DNA of 64,000 nucleotides from Siphonodentalium dalli (GCA_032622095.1 CP136064.1:171002310-171066309), one strand, 5' to 3'; positions 10,158 through 23,999 are shown, counted from the first letter of the stretch. Program-made: numbers and translations. Notes: a model not told the origin generated them from the sequence alone.

Positions 10158-12873
10158 CCCGAGTCTTAATATTGTTCGGGAATGGTTTGTTTCCTCTGTT
10201 TCATCTGTTTCCATCGTATCAGAAAAAAAAAATAAATAAATAAATAAAAAAAAAATATATAGTGTAACCACTGTCCCAGCTTGTTTCGTGATGTTTCCAC
10301 TGAATCAACTTGAAATAAAATTGCTCCCGAGTCTTAATATTGTTCGGGAATGGTTTGTTTCCTCTGTTTCATCTGTTTCCATCGTATCAGAAAGAAAAAA
10401 AAAATTAAATAAAAATATATAGTGTAACCACTATCCAAGCTTGTTTCGTGATGTTTCCACTGAATCAACTTGAAATAAAATTGCTCCCGAGTCTTAATAT
10501 TGTTCGGGAATGGTTTGTTTCCTCTGTTTCATCTGTTTCCATCGTATCAGAAAAAAAAACAAAAGAATTAATTAAATAAAAATATATAGTGTAACCACTG
10601 TCCCAGCTTGTTTCGTGATGTTTCCACTGAATCAACTTGAAATAAAATTGTTCCCGAGTCTTATTATTGTTCGGGAATGGTTTGTTTCCTCTGTTTCATC
10701 TGTTTCCATCGTATCAGAAAAAAAACAAAAACATAAATTAAATAAAAATATATAGTGTTACCACTGTCCCAGCTTGTTTCATGATGTTTCCACTGAATCA
10801 ACTTGAAATACAATTGTTCCCGAGTCTTAATATTGTTCGGGAATGGTTTGTTTCCTCTGTTTCATCTGTTTCCATCGAATCAGAAGAAAAAAACAAAAAA
10901 ATAAATTAAATAAAAATATATAGTGTAACCACTGTCCCAGCTTGTTTCGTGATGTTTCCACTGAATCAACTTGAAATAAAATTGCTCCCGAGTCTTAATA
11001 TTGTTCGGGAATGGTTTGTTTCCTCTGTTTCATCTGTTTCCATCGTATCAGAAAAAAAACAAAAACATAAATTAAATAAAAATATATAGTGTAACCACTG
11101 TCCCAGCTTGTTTCGTGATGTTTCCACTGAATCAATTTGAAATAAAATTGCTCACGAGTCTTAATATTGTTCGGGAATGGTTTGTTTCCTCTGTTTCATC
11201 TGTTTCCATCGTATCAGAAAAAAAAACAAAAACATAAATTAAATAAAAATATATAGTGTTACCACTGTCCCAGCTTGTTTCATGATGTTTCCAAATGAAT
11301 CAACTTGAAATAAAATTGTTCCCGAGTCTTAATATTGTTCGGAAATGGTTTGTTTCCTCTGTTTCATCTGTTTCCATCGTATCAGAAAAAAAAACAAAAA
11401 AATTAATTAAATAAAAATATATAGTGTAACCACTGTCCCAGCTTGTTTCGTGATGTTTCCACTGAATCAACTTGAAATAAAATTGTTCCCGAGTCTTATT
11501 ATTTGTTCGGGAATGGTTTGTTTCCTCTGTTTCATCTGTTTCCATCGTATCAGAAAAAAAACAAAAAAAATAAATTAAATAAAAATATATAGTGTAACCA
11601 CTGTCCCAGCTTGTTTCGTGATGTTTCCACTGAATCAACTTGAAATAAAATTGTTCCCGAGTCTTAATATTGTTCGGGAATGGTTTGTTTCCTCTGTTTC
11701 ATCTGTTTCCATCGTATCAGAACAAAAACAAAAAAATAAATTAAATAAAAATATATAGTGTTACCACTGTCCAAGCTTGTTTCGTGATGTTTCCACTGAA
11801 TCAACTTGAAATAAAATTGCTCCCGAGTCTTAATATTGTTCGGGAATGGTTTGTTTCCTCTGATTCATCTGTTTCCATCGTATCAGAAAAAAAAACAAAA
11901 AAATTAATTAAATAAAAATATATAGTCTAACCACTGTCCCAGCTTGTTTCGTGATGTTTCCACTGAATCAACTTGAAATAAAATTGCTCCCGAATCTTAA
12001 TATTGTTCGGGAATGGTTTGTTTCCTGTGTTTCATCTGTTTCCATCGTATCAGAAAAAAAACAAAAACATAAATTAAATAAAAATATATAGTGTAACCAC
12101 TGTCCCAGCTTGTTTCGTGATGTTTCCACTGAATCAATTTGAAATAAAATTGCTCACGAGTCTTAATATTGTTCGGGAATGGATTGTTTCCTCTGTTTCA
12201 TCTGTTTCCATCGTATCAGAAAAAAAAAAAAAACATAAATTAAATAAAAATATATAGTGTTACCACTGTCCCAGCTTGTTTCATGATGTTTCCAAATGAA
12301 TCAACTTGAAATAAAATTGTTCCCGAGTCTTAATATTGTTCGGAAATGGTTTGTTTCCTCTGTTTCATCTGTTTCCTTCGTATCAGAAAAAAAAAATTAA
12401 ATAAAAATATATAGTGTAACCACTGTCCCAGCTTGTTTCGTGATGTTTCCACTGAATCAACTTGAAATAAAATTGTTCCCGAGTCTTATTATTTGTTCGG
12501 GAATGGTTTGTTTCCTCTGTTTCATCTGTTTCCATCGTATCAGAAAGAAAAAAAAGAAAAAAATTAAATAAAAATATATAGTGTAACCACTGTCCCAGCT
12601 TGTTTCGTGATGTTTCCACTGAATCAACTTGAAATAAAATTGTTCCCGAGTCTTAATATTGTTCGGGAATGGTTTGTTTCCTCTGTTTCATCTGTTTCCA
12701 TCGTATCAGAACAAAAACAAAAAAATAAATTAAATAAAAATATATAGTGTAACCACTGTCCCAGCTTGTTTCGTGATGTTTCCACTGAATCAACTTGAAA
12801 TAAAATTGTTCCCGAGTCTTAATATTGTTCGGGAATGGTTTGTTTCCTCTGTTTCATCTGTTTCCATCGTATC

Positions 12874-14708
12874 AGAAAGAAAAAAAAACAAATAAATTAA
12901 ATAAAAATATATAGTGTAACCACTGTCCCAGCTTGTTTCGTGATGTTTCCACTGAATCAACTTGAAATAAAATTGCTCCCGAGTCTTATTATTGTTCGGG
13001 AATGGTTTGTTTCCTCTGTTTCATTTGTTTCCATCGTATCAGAAAAAAAAAAGAAGAAAAAAAATTTAAATAAAAATATATAGTGTAACCACTGTCCCAG
13101 CTTGTTTCGTGATGTTTCCACTGAATCAACTTGAAATAAAATTGTTCCCGAGTCTTAATATTGTTCGGGAATGGTTTGTTTCCTTTGTTTCATCTGTTTC
13201 CATCGTATCAGAAAAAAAACAAAAATATAAATTAAATAAAAATATATAGTGTAACCACTGTCCCAGCTTGTTTCATGATGTTTCCACTGAATCAACTTGA
13301 AATAAAATTGTTCCCGAGTCTTAATATTGTTCGGGAATGGTTTGTTTCCTCTGTTTCATCTGTTTCCATCGTATCAGAAAAAAAACAAAAAAATAAATTA
13401 AATAAAAATATATAGTGTAACCACTGTCCCAGCTTGTTTCGTGATGTTTCCACTGAATCAACTTGAAATAAAATTGTTCCCGAGTCTTAATATTGTTCGG
13501 GAATGGTTTGTTTCCTCTGTTTCATCTGTTTCCATCGTATCAGAAAAAAAAAAAAAAAATTTAATTAAATAAAAATATATAGTGTTCCCACTGTCCCAGC
13601 TTGTTTCGTGATGTTTCCACTGAATCAACTTGAAATAAAATTGCTCCCGAGTCTTAATATTGTTCGGGAATGGTTTATTTCCTCTGTTTCATCTGTTTCC
13701 ATCGTATCAGAAAAAAAACAAAAACATAAATTAAATAAAAAATATATAGTGTAACCACTGTCCCAGCTTGTTTCGTGATGTTTCCACTGAATCAACTTGA
13801 AATAAAATTGCTCCCGAATCTTAATATTGTTCGGGAATGGTTTGTTTCCTGTGTTTCATCTGTTTCCATCGTATCAGAAAAAAAACAAAAACATAAATTA
13901 AATAAAAATATATAGTGTAACCACTGTCCCAGCTTGTTTCGTGATGTTTCCACTGAATCAATTTGAAATAAAATTGCTCCCGAATCTTAATATTGTTCGG
14001 GAATGGTTTGTTTCCTGTGTTTCATCTGTTTCCATCGTATCAGAAAAAAAACAAAAAAATAAATTAAATAAAAATATATAGTGTAACCACTGTCCCAGCT
14101 TGTTTCATGATGTTTCCAAATGAATCAACTTGAAATAAAATTGTTCCCGAGTCTTAATATTGTTCGGAAATGGTTTGTTTCCTCTGTTTCATCTGTTTCC
14201 TTCGTATCAGAAAAAAAAAAGAAAAAAAAAATTAAATAAAAATATATAGTGTAACCACTGTCCCAGCTTGTTTCGTGATGTTTCCACTGAATCAACTTGA
14301 AATAAAATTGTTCCCGAGTCTTATTATTTGTTCGGGAATGGTTTGTTTCCTCTGTTTCATCTGTTTCCATCGTATCAGAAAGAAAAAAAAGAAAAAAATT
14401 AAATAAAAATATATAGTGTAACCACTGTCCCAGCTTGTTTCGTGATGTTTCCACTGAATCAACTTGAAATAAAATTGTTCCCGAGTCTTAATATTGTTCG
14501 GGAATGGTTTGTTTCCTCTGTTTCATCTGTTTCCATCGTATCAGAACAAAAACAACAAAAAAAATTAAATAAAAATATATAGTGTAACCACTGTCCCAGC
14601 TTGTTTCGTGATGTTTCCACTGAATCAACTTGAAATAAAATTGTTCCCGAGTCTTAATATTGTTCGGGAATGGTTTGTTTCCTCTGTTTCATCTGTTTCC
14701 ATCGTATC
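12874..14708. repeat. Higher-order block 1 (11 units, ~1,835 bp)
   Basis: Variants at 12,874 recur at 14,709, and the GTGTTCCCACTG variant at about 13,584 recurs at about 15,422. The same order of unit variants therefore repeats with an offset of about 1,835 bp. Confidence 0.75.
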
Positions 14709-17700
14709 AGAAAGAAAAAAAAACAAATAAATTAAATAAAAATATATAGTGTAACCACTGTCCCAGCTTGTTTCGTGATGTTTCCACTGAATCAACTTGA
14801 AATAAAATTGCTCCCGAGTCTTATTATTGTTCGGGAATGGTTTGTTTCCTCTGTTTCATTTGTTTCCATCGTATCAGAAGAAAAAAAAGAAGAAAAAAAA
14901 TTTAAATAAAAATATATAGTGTAACCACTGTCCCAGCTTGTTTCGTGATGTTTCCACTGAATCAACTTGAAATAAAATTGTTCCCGAGTCTTAATATTGT
15001 TCGGGAATGGTTTGTTTCCTTTGTTTCATCTGTTTCCATCGTATCAGAAAAAAAACAAAAATATAAATTAAATAAAAATATATAGTGTAACCACTGTCCC
15101 AGCTTGTTTCATGATGTTTCCACTGAATCAACTTGAAATAAAATTGTTCCCGAGTCTTAATATTGTTCGGGAATGGTTTGTTTCCTCTGTTTCATCTGTT
15201 TCCATCGTATCAGAAAAAAAACAAAAAAATAAATTAAATAAAAATATATAGTGTAACCACTGTCCCAGCTTGTTTCGTGATGTTTCCACTGAATCAACTT
15301 GAAATAAAATTGTTCCCGAGTCTTAATATTGTTCGGGAATGGTTTGTTTCCTCTGTTTCATCTGTTTCCATCGTATCAGAAAAAAAAAAAAAAAAAAATT
15401 AATTAAATAAAAATATATAGTGTTCCCACTGTCCCAGCTTGTTTCGTGATGTTTCCACTGAATCAACTTGAAATAAAATTGCTCCCGAGTCTTAATATTG
15501 TTCGGGAATGGTTTATTTCCTCTGTTTCATCTGTTTCCATCGTATCAGAAAAAAAACAAAAACATAAATTAAATAAAAAATATATAGTGTAACCACTGTC
15601 CCAGCTTGTTTCGTGATGTTTCCACTGAATCAACTTGAAATAAAATTGCTCCCGAGTTTTATTATTGTTCGGGAATGGTTTGTTTCCTCTGTTTCATCTG
15701 TTTCCATCGTATCAGAAAAAAAACAAAAACATAAATTAAATAAAAATATATAGTGTAACCACTGTCCCAGCTAGTTTCGTGATGTTTCCACTGAATCAAC
15801 TTGAAATAAAATTGCTCCCGAGTCTTAATATTGTTCGGGAATGGTTTGTTTCCTCTGTTTCATCTGTTTCCATCGTATCAGAAAAAAAACAAAAAAATAA
15901 ATTAAATAAAAATATATAGTGTAACCACTGTCCCAGCTTGTTTCGTGATGTTTCCACTGAATCAACTTGAAATAAAATTGCTCCCGAGTCTTATTATTGT
16001 TCGGGAATGGTTTGTTTCCTCTGTTTCATCTGTTTCCATCGTATCAGAAAAAAAACAAAAAAATAAATTAAATAAAAATATATAGTGTAACCACTGTCCC
16101 AGCTTGTTTCGTGATGTTTCCACTGAATCAACTTGAAATAAAATTGATCCCGAGTCTTAATATTGTTCGGGAATGGTTTGTTTCCTCTGTTTCATCTGTT
16201 TCCATCGTATCAGAAAGAAAAAAAAATTAAATAAAAATATATAGTGTAACCACTGTCCCAGTTTGTTTCGTGATGTTTCCACTGAATCAACTTGAAATAT
16301 AATTACTCCCGAGTCTTAACATTGTTCGGGAATGGTTTGTTTCCTCTGTTTCATCTGTTTCCATCGTATCAGAAGAAAAAGAAAAAAACATAAATTAAAT
16401 AAAAATATATAGTGTAACCGCTGTCCCAGCTTGTTTCGTGATGTTTCCACTGAATCAACTTGAAATAAAATTGCTCCCGAGTCTTAATATTGTTCGGGAA
16501 TGGTTTGTTTCCTCTGTTTCATCTGTTTCCATCGTATCAACAAAAAAAAAAAAAAAAAATTAAATAAAAATATATAGTGTAACCACTGTCCCAGCTTGTT
16601 TCGTGATGTTTCCACTGAATCAACTTGAAATAAAATTGCTCCCGAGTCTTACTATTGTTCGGGAATGGTTTGTTTCCTCTGTTTCATCTGTTTCCATCGT
16701 ATCAGAAAAAAAACAAAAACATAAATTAAATAAAAATATATAGTGTAACCACTGTCCCAGCTTGTTTCGTGATGTTTCCACTGAATCAACTTGAAATAAA
16801 ATTGCTCCCGAGTCTTATTATTGTTCGGGAATGGTTTGTTTCCTCTGTTTCATCTGTTTCCATCGTATCAGAAAAAAAACAAAAACATAAATTAAATAAA
16901 AATATATAGTGTAACCACTGTCCCAGCTTGTTTCGTGATGTTTCCACTGAATCAACTTGAAATAAAATTGCTGCCGAGTCTTAATATTGTTCGGGAATGG
17001 TTTGTTTCCTCTGTTTCATCTGTTTCCATCGTATCAGAAAAAAAACAAAAAAATAAATTAAATAAAAATATATAGTGTTACCACTGTCCCAGCTTGTTTC
17101 ATGATGTTTCCACTGAATTAACTTGAAATAAAATTGCTCCCGAGTCTTAATAGTGTTCGGGAATGGTTTGTTTCCTCTGTTTCATCTGTTTCCATCGTAT
17201 CAGAAAAACAACAAAAACATAAATTAAATAAAAATATATAGTGTAACCACTGTCCCAGCTTGTTTCGTGATGTTTCCACTGAATCAACTTGAAATAAAAT
17301 TGCTCCCGAGTCTTAATATTGTTCGGGAATGGTTTGTTTCCTCTGTTTCATGTGTTTCCATCGTATCAGAGAAAAAAAACAACAAATAAATTAAATAAAA
17401 ATATATAGTGTAACCACTGTCCCAGCTTGTTTCGTGATGTTTCCACTGAATCAACTTGAAATAAAATTGTTCCCGAGTCTTAATATTGTTCGGGAATGGT
17501 TTGTTTCCTCTGTTTCATCTGTTTCCATCGTATCAGAACAAAAACAAAAAAATAAATTAAATAAAAATATATAGTGTAACCACTGTCCCAGCTTGTTTCG
17601 TGATGTTTCCACTGAATCAACTTGAAATAAAATTGTTCCCGAGTCTTAATATTGTTCGGGAATGGTTTGTTTCCTCTGTTTCATCTGTTTCCATCGTATC
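14709..17700. repeat. Higher-order block 2 (18 units, ~2,992 bp)
   Basis: Shared variants are offset by 2,989-2,992 bp from the next block. Examples are CGAGTTTTATTATT at 15,651/18,640 and CGAGTCTTAACATTG at 16,308/19,300. Confidence 0.75.
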
Positions 17701-20363
17701 AGAAAGAAAAAAAAACAAATAAATTAAATAAAAATATATAGTGTAACCACTGTCCCAGCTTGTTTCGTGATGTTTCCACTGAATCGACTTGAAATAAAAT
17801 TGCTCCCGAGTCTTATTATTGTTCGGGAATGGTTTGTTTCCTCTGTTTCATTTGTTTCCATCGTATCAGAAAAAAAAAAGAAGAAAAAAAATTTAAATAA
17901 AAATATATAGTGTAACCACTGTCCCAGCTTGTTTCGTGATGTTTCCACTGAATCAACTTGAAATAAAATTGTTCCCGAGTCTTAATATTATTCGGGAATG
18001 GTTTGTTTCCTTTGTTTCATCTGTTTCCATCGTATCAGAAAAAAAACAAAAATATAAATTAAATAAAAATATATAGTGTAACCACTGTCCCAGCTTGTTT
18101 CATGATGTCTCCACTGAATCAACTTGAAATAAAATTGTTCCCGAGTCTTAATATTGTTCGGGAATGGTTTGTTTCCTCTGTTTCATCTGTTTCCATCGTA
18201 TCAGAAAAAAAACAAAAAAATAAATTAAATAAAAATATATAGTGTAACCACTGTCCCAGCTTGTTTCGTGATGTTTCCACTGAATCAACTTGAAATAAAA
18301 TTGTTCCCGAGTCTTAATATTGTTCGGGAATGGTTTGTTTCCTCTGTTTCATCTGTTTCCATCGTATCAGAAAAAAAAAAAAATTAATTAATTAAATAAA
18401 AATATATAGTGTTCCCACTGTCCCAGCTTGTTTCGTGATGTTTCCACTGAATCAACTTGAAATAAAATTGCTCCCGAGTCTTAATATTGTTCGGGAATGG
18501 TTTATTTCCTCTGTTTCATCTGTTTCCATCGTATCAGAAAAAAAACCAAAACATAAATTAAATAAAAAATATATAGTGTAACCACTGTCCCAGCTTGTTT
18601 CGTGATGTTTCCACTGAATCAACTTGAAATAAAATTGCTCCCGAGTTTTATTATTGTTCGGGAATGGTTTGTTTCCTCTGTTTCATCTGTTTCCATCGTA
18701 TCAGAAAAAAAACAAAAACATAAATTAAATAAAAATATATAGTGTAACCACTGTCCCAGCTAGTTTCGTGATGTTTCCACTGAATCAACTTGAAATAAAA
18801 TTGCTCCCGAGTCTTAATATTGTTCGGGAATGGTTTGTTTCCTCTGTTTCATCTGTTTCCATCGTATCAGAAAAAAAACAAAAAAATAAATTAAATAAAA
18901 ATATATAGTGTAACCACTGTCCCAGCTTGTTTCGTGATGTTTCCACTGAATCAACTTGAAATAAAATTGCTCCCGAGTCTTATTATTGTTCGGGAATGGT
19001 TTGTTTCCTCTGTTTCATCTGTTTCCATCGTATCAGAAAAAAAACAAAAAAATAAATTAAATAAAAATATATAGTGTAACCACTGTCCCAGCTTGTTTCG
19101 TGATGTTTCCACTGAATCAACTTGAAATAAAATTGATCCCGAGTCTTAATATTGTTCGGGAATGGTTTGTTTCCTCTGTTTCATCTGTTTCCATCGTATC
19201 AGAAAAAGAAAAAGAAAATTAAATAAAAATATATAGTGTAACCACTGTCCCAGTTTGTTTCGTGATGTTTCCACTGAATCAACTTGAAATATAATTACTC
19301 CCGAGTCTTAACATTGTTCGGGAATGGTTTGTTTCCTCTGTTTCATCTGTTTCCATCGTATCAGAAGAAAAAGAAAAAAACATAAATTAAATAAAAATAT
19401 ATAGTGTAACCGCTGTCCCAGCTTGTTTCGTGATGTTTCCACTGAATCAACTTGAAATAAAATTGCTCCCGAGTCTTAATATTGTTCGGGAATGGTTTGT
19501 TTCCTCTGTTTCATCTGTTTCCATCGTATCAAAAAAAAAAAAAAAAAAAAAAAATTAAATAAAAATATATAGTGTAACCACTGTCACAGCTTGTTTCGTG
19601 ATGTTTCCACTGAATCAACTTGAAATAAAATTGCTCCCGAGTCTTACTATTGTTCGGGAATGGTTTGTTTCCTCTGTTTCATCTGTTTCCATCGTATCAG
19701 AAAAAAAACAAAAACATAAATTAAATAAAAATATATAGTGTAACCACTGTCCCAGCTTGTTTCGTGATGTTTCCACTGAATCAACTTGAAATAAAATTGC
19801 TCCCGAGTCTTATTATTGTTCGGGAATGGTTTGTTTCCTCTGTTTCATCTGTTTCCATCGTATCAGAACAAAAACAAAAAAATAAATTAAATAAAAATAT
19901 ATAGTGTAACCACTGTCCCAGCTTGTTTCGTGATGTTTCCACTGAATCAACTTGAAATAAAATTGTTCCCGAGTCTTAATATTGTTCGGGAATGGTTTGT
20001 TTCCTCTGTTTCATCTGTTTCCATCGTATCAGAAAAAAAACAAAAACATAAATTAAATAAAAATATATAGTGTAACCACTGTCCCAGCTTGTTTCGTGAT
20101 GTTTCCACTGAATCAACTTGAAATAAAATTGTTCCCGAGTCTTAATATTGTTCGGGAATGGTTTGTTTCCTCTGTTTCATCTGTTTCCATCGTATCAGAA
20201 CAAAAACAAAAAAATAAATTAAATAAAAATATATAGTGTAACCACTGTCCCAGCTTGTTTCGTGATGTTTCCACTGAATCAACTTGAAATAAAATTGTTC
20301 CCGAGTCTTAATATTGTTCGGGAATGGTTTGTTTCCTCTGTTTCATCTGTTTCCATCGTATCA
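17701..20363. repeat. Higher-order block 3 (16 units, 2,663 bp)
   Basis: This block and the next are nearly identical. The 2,663-bp offset holds for every variant checked (17,701/20,364; 18,640/21,303; 19,300/21,963), including rare changes such as CTGTCACAGC and ATGATGTCTCC. This points to a very recent duplication. Confidence 0.8.
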
Positions 20364-23133
20364 GAAAGAAAAAAAAAACAAATAAATTAAATAAAAATAT
20401 ATAGTGTAACCACTGTCCCAGCTTGTTTCGTGATGTTTCCACTGAATCGACTTGAAATAAAATTGCTCCCGAGTCTTATTATTGTTCGGGAATGGTTTGT
20501 TTCCTCTGTTTCATTTGTTTCCATCGTATCAGAAAAAAAAAAGAAGAAAAAAAATTTAAATAAAAATATATAGTGTAACCACTGTCCCAGCTTGTTTCGT
20601 GATGTTTCCACTGAATCAACTTGAAATAAAATTGTTCCCGAGTCTTAATATTGTTCGGGAATGGTTTGTTTCCTTTGTTTCATCTGTTTCCATCGTATCA
20701 GAAAAAAAACAAAAATATAAATTAAATAAAAATATATAGTGTAACCACTGTCCCAGCTTGTTTCATGATGTCTCCACTGAATCAACTTGAAATAAAATTG
20801 TTCCCGAGTCTTAATATTGTTCGGGAATGGTTTGTTTCCTCTGTTTCATCTGTTTCCATCGTATCAGAAAAAAAACAAAAAAATAAATTAAATAAAAATA
20901 TATAGTGTAACCACTGTCCCAGCTTGTTTCGTGATGTTTCCACTGAATCAACTTGAAATAAAATTGTTCCCGAGTCTTAATATTGTTCGGGAATGGTTTG
21001 TTTCCTCTGTTTCATCTGTTTCCATCGTATCAGAAAAAAAAAAAAATTAATTAATTAAATAAAAATATATAGTGTTCCCACTGTCCCAGCTTGTTTCGTG
21101 ATGTTTCCACTGAATCAACTTGAAATAAAATTGCTCCCGAGTCTTAATATTGTTCGGGAATGGTTTATTTCCTCTGTTTCATCTGTTTCCATCGTATCAG
21201 AAAAAAAACCAAAACATAAATTAAATAAAAAATATATAGTGTAACCACTGTCCCAGCTTGTTTCGTGATGTTTCCACTGAATCAACTTGAAATAAAATTG
21301 CTCCCGAGTTTTATTATTGTTCGGGAATGGTTTGTTTCCTCTGTTTCATCTGTTTCCATCGTATCAGAAAAAAAACAAAAACATAAATTAAATAAAAATA
21401 TATAGTGTAACCACTGTCCCAGCTAGTTTCGTGATGTTTCCACTGAATCAACTTGAAATAAAATTGCTCCCGAGTCTTAATATTGTTCGGGAATGGTTTG
21501 TTTCCTCTGTTTCATCTGTTTCCATCGTATCAGAAAAAAAACAAAAAAATAAATTAAATAAAAATATATAGTGTAACCACTGTCCCAGCTTGTTTCGTGA
21601 TGTTTCCACTGAATCAACTTGAAATAAAATTGCTCCCGAGTCTTATTATTGTTCGGGAATGGTTTGTTTCCTCTGTTTCATCTGTTTCCATCGTATCAGA
21701 AAAAAAAACAAAAAAATAAATTAAATAAAAATATATAGTGTAACCACTGTCCCAGCTTGTTTCGTGATGTTTCCACTGAATCAACTTGAAATAAAATTGA
21801 TCCCGAGTCTTAATATTGTTCGGGAATGGTTTGTTTCCTCTGTTTCATCTGTTTCCATCGTATCAGAAAAAGAAAAAGAAAATTAAATAAAAATATATAG
21901 TGTAACCACTGTCCCAGTTTGTTTCGTGATGTTTCCACTGAATCAACTTGAAATATAATTACTCCCGAGTCTTAACATTGTTCGGGAATGGTTTGTTTCC
22001 TCTGTTTCATCTGTTTCCATCGTATCAGAAGAAAAAGAAAAAAACATAAATTAAATAAAAATATATAGTGTAACCGCTGTCCCAGCTTGTTTCGTGATGT
22101 TTCCACTGAATCAACTTGAAATAAAATTGCTCCCGAGTCTTAATATTGTTCGGGAATGGTTTGTTTCCTCTGTTTCATCTGTTTCCATCGTATCAAAAAA
22201 AAAAAAAAAAAAAAAAAATTAAATAAAAATATATAGTGTAACCACTGTCACAGCTTGTTTCGTGATGTTTCCACTGAATCAACTTGAAATAAAATTGCTC
22301 CCGAGTCTTACTATTGTTCGGGAATGGTTTGTTTCCTCTGTTTCATCTGTTTCCATCGTATCAGAAAAAAAACAAAAACATAAATTAAATAAAAATATAT
22401 AGTGTAACCACTGTCCCAGCTTGTTTCGTGATGTTTCCACTGAATCAACTTGAAATAAAATTGCTCCCGAGTCTTATTATTGTTCGGGAATGGTTTGTTT
22501 CCTCTGTTTCATCTGTTTCCATCGTATCAGAAAAAAAACAAAAAAATAAATTAAATAAAAATATATAGTGTAACCACTGTCCCAGCTTGTTTCGTGATGT
22601 TTCCACTGAATCAACTTGAAATAAAATTGTTCCCGAGTCTTAATATTGTTCGGGAATGGTTTGTTTCCTCTGTTTCATCTGTTTCCATCGTATCAGAAAA
22701 AAAACAAAAAAATAAATTAAATAAAAATATATAGTGTTACCACTGTCCCAGCTTGTTTCATGATGTTTCCACTGAATTAACTTGAAATAAAATTGCTCCC
22801 GAGTCTTAATAGTGTTCGGGAATGGTTTGTTTCCTCTGTTTCATCTGTTTCCATCGTATCAGAAAAACAACAAAAACATAAATTAAATAAAAATATATAG
22901 TGTAACCACTGTCCCAGCTTGTTTCGTGATGTTTCCACTGAATCAACTTGAAATAAAATTGCTCCCGAGTCTTAATATTGTTCGGGAATGGTTTGTTTCC
23001 TCTGTTTCATCTGTTTCCATCGTATCAGAGAAAAAAAAAAAAAAAAAAAATTAAATAAAAATATATAGTGTAACCACTGTCCCAGCTTGTTTCGTGATGT
23101 TTCCACTGAATCAACTTGAAATAAAATTGCTCT
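20364..23133. repeat. Higher-order block 4 (terminal, ~2.77 kb)
   Basis: The block repeats block 3 through about 22.6 kb. It then ends with units resembling those at 17.0-17.4 kb (AATTAACTTG and AATAGTGTTCGG variants at about 22,777-22,811 versus about 17,117-17,158). The array end therefore is not a clean multiple of one block. Confidence 0.7.
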
Positions 23134-23292
23134 CGAGTCTTAATATCGTCTAAGAAGAACCTAAGAAAAAACATTTAACAACCATATAGTCACGGGATGT
23201 CTGTTTCCACTTGTTTCCACTTGTTTCAAGGGCCTCTACGTGAAACGAAAATGGTGACCCTGTTTTATTCTGCTCACATTCCTTGCCATATC

Positions 23293-23999
23293 TACAAAAT
23301 GTCGGAAATCTTCTTATAACTTCACCCCCGCGCGGCTTACTATAATTAAAAATCGGCCAAACGATCAACTAAACGTTTAGCGTTCAGTGATTTCTTGTCG
23401 GCTAATAATTTATTTACTTATACAAATCAACAGATCGTCAGTAAACAATTTCTATAGAGGAGAAATCTGTCGATAATTCCAACTTTAAAACAAAAATTTG
23501 TCAAGTCACAAAGTTCCTAATTTTAATATTCATGACTGACATAGTAGAAACAGCCAATCACCGCTCAGTGTTAGAATCTAGGTCCTCATTTTAATATTCA
23601 TTATGACCTGACCTCGATTCTAACACTGAGCGGTGATTGGCTGTTTCTACTTGTGACTTGACAAATTGTTAGAATCGAGGTCAGGTCATAATGAATATTA
23701 AAATGTGGACCTAGATTCTAACACTGAGCGGTGATTGGCTGTTTCTACTATGTCAGTCATGAATATTAAAATTAGGAACTTTGTGACTTGACAAATTTTT
23801 GTTTTAAAGTTGGAATTATCGACAGATTTCTCCTCTATAGAAATTGTTTACTAACGATCTGTTGATTTGTATGAGTAAATAAATTATTAGCCGACAAGAA
23901 ATCACTGAGCGCTAAACGTTTAGTTGATCGTTTGGCCGATTTTTAATTATAGTAAGCCGCGCGGGGGTGAAGTTATAAGAAGATTTCCGACATTTTGTA
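23293..23999. mobile_element. Long palindrome, 332-bp arms with 43-bp loop (foldback element)
   Basis: Bases 23293-23624 and 23668-23999 are reverse complements around a centre at 23,646. No indels were found at four checked points, and there are only rare mismatches (for example GCGTTC/GCGCTC). The arms start TACAAAATGTCGGAAATC. The loop repeats pieces of the arms (CTGAGCGGTGATTGGCTG and TTGTGACTTGACAAATT), so alternative nested folds are possible. I found no open frame and no clear target duplication. The sequence abuts the end of the satellite array. Confidence 0.88.

Larger units (their letters stand above)
10158..23140. repeat. Satellite array, about 78 units of 160-170 bp, with higher-order repeats
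   Basis: Each unit has four parts in fixed order. First is a hairpin-forming motif, TTCCCGA - 13 bases - TCGGGAA, in which the first T is often C, weakening one pair. Second is a pyrimidine-rich stretch (CCTCTGTTTCATCTGTTTCC). Third is an A-rich linker of variable length, which explains the spread in unit length. Fourth is a conserved block running from TATATAGTGTAACCACTGTC to TTGAAATAAAATTG. Diagnostic variants recur at fixed larger distances: the AGAAAGAAA linker at about 12,874, 14,709, 17,701 and 20,364, and the CGAGTTTTATTATT unit at 15,651, 18,640 and 21,303. Higher-order blocks are therefore 1,835, 2,992 and 2,663 bp (11, 18 and 16 units). All open frames inside are translations of the repeat; those on the minus strand read METDETEETNHSRT. 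The last unit decays after about 23,133. Confidence 0.95.

Noticed and set aside
11300-20611. Minus-strand open frames of 72-112 codons reading METDETEETNHSRT and similar
   Set aside because: They are translations of the satellite unit, recur at unit spacing, and break wherever the A-rich linker changes length.
10158-23140. CRISPR-like regular array
   Set aside because: The whole 160-170-bp unit is repeated, with no unique spacers, and the window is eukaryotic.
10158-23140. CENP-B box in the satellite
   Set aside because: TTCG and CGGGA occur in the unit, but not with the spacing of the CENP-B box consensus.
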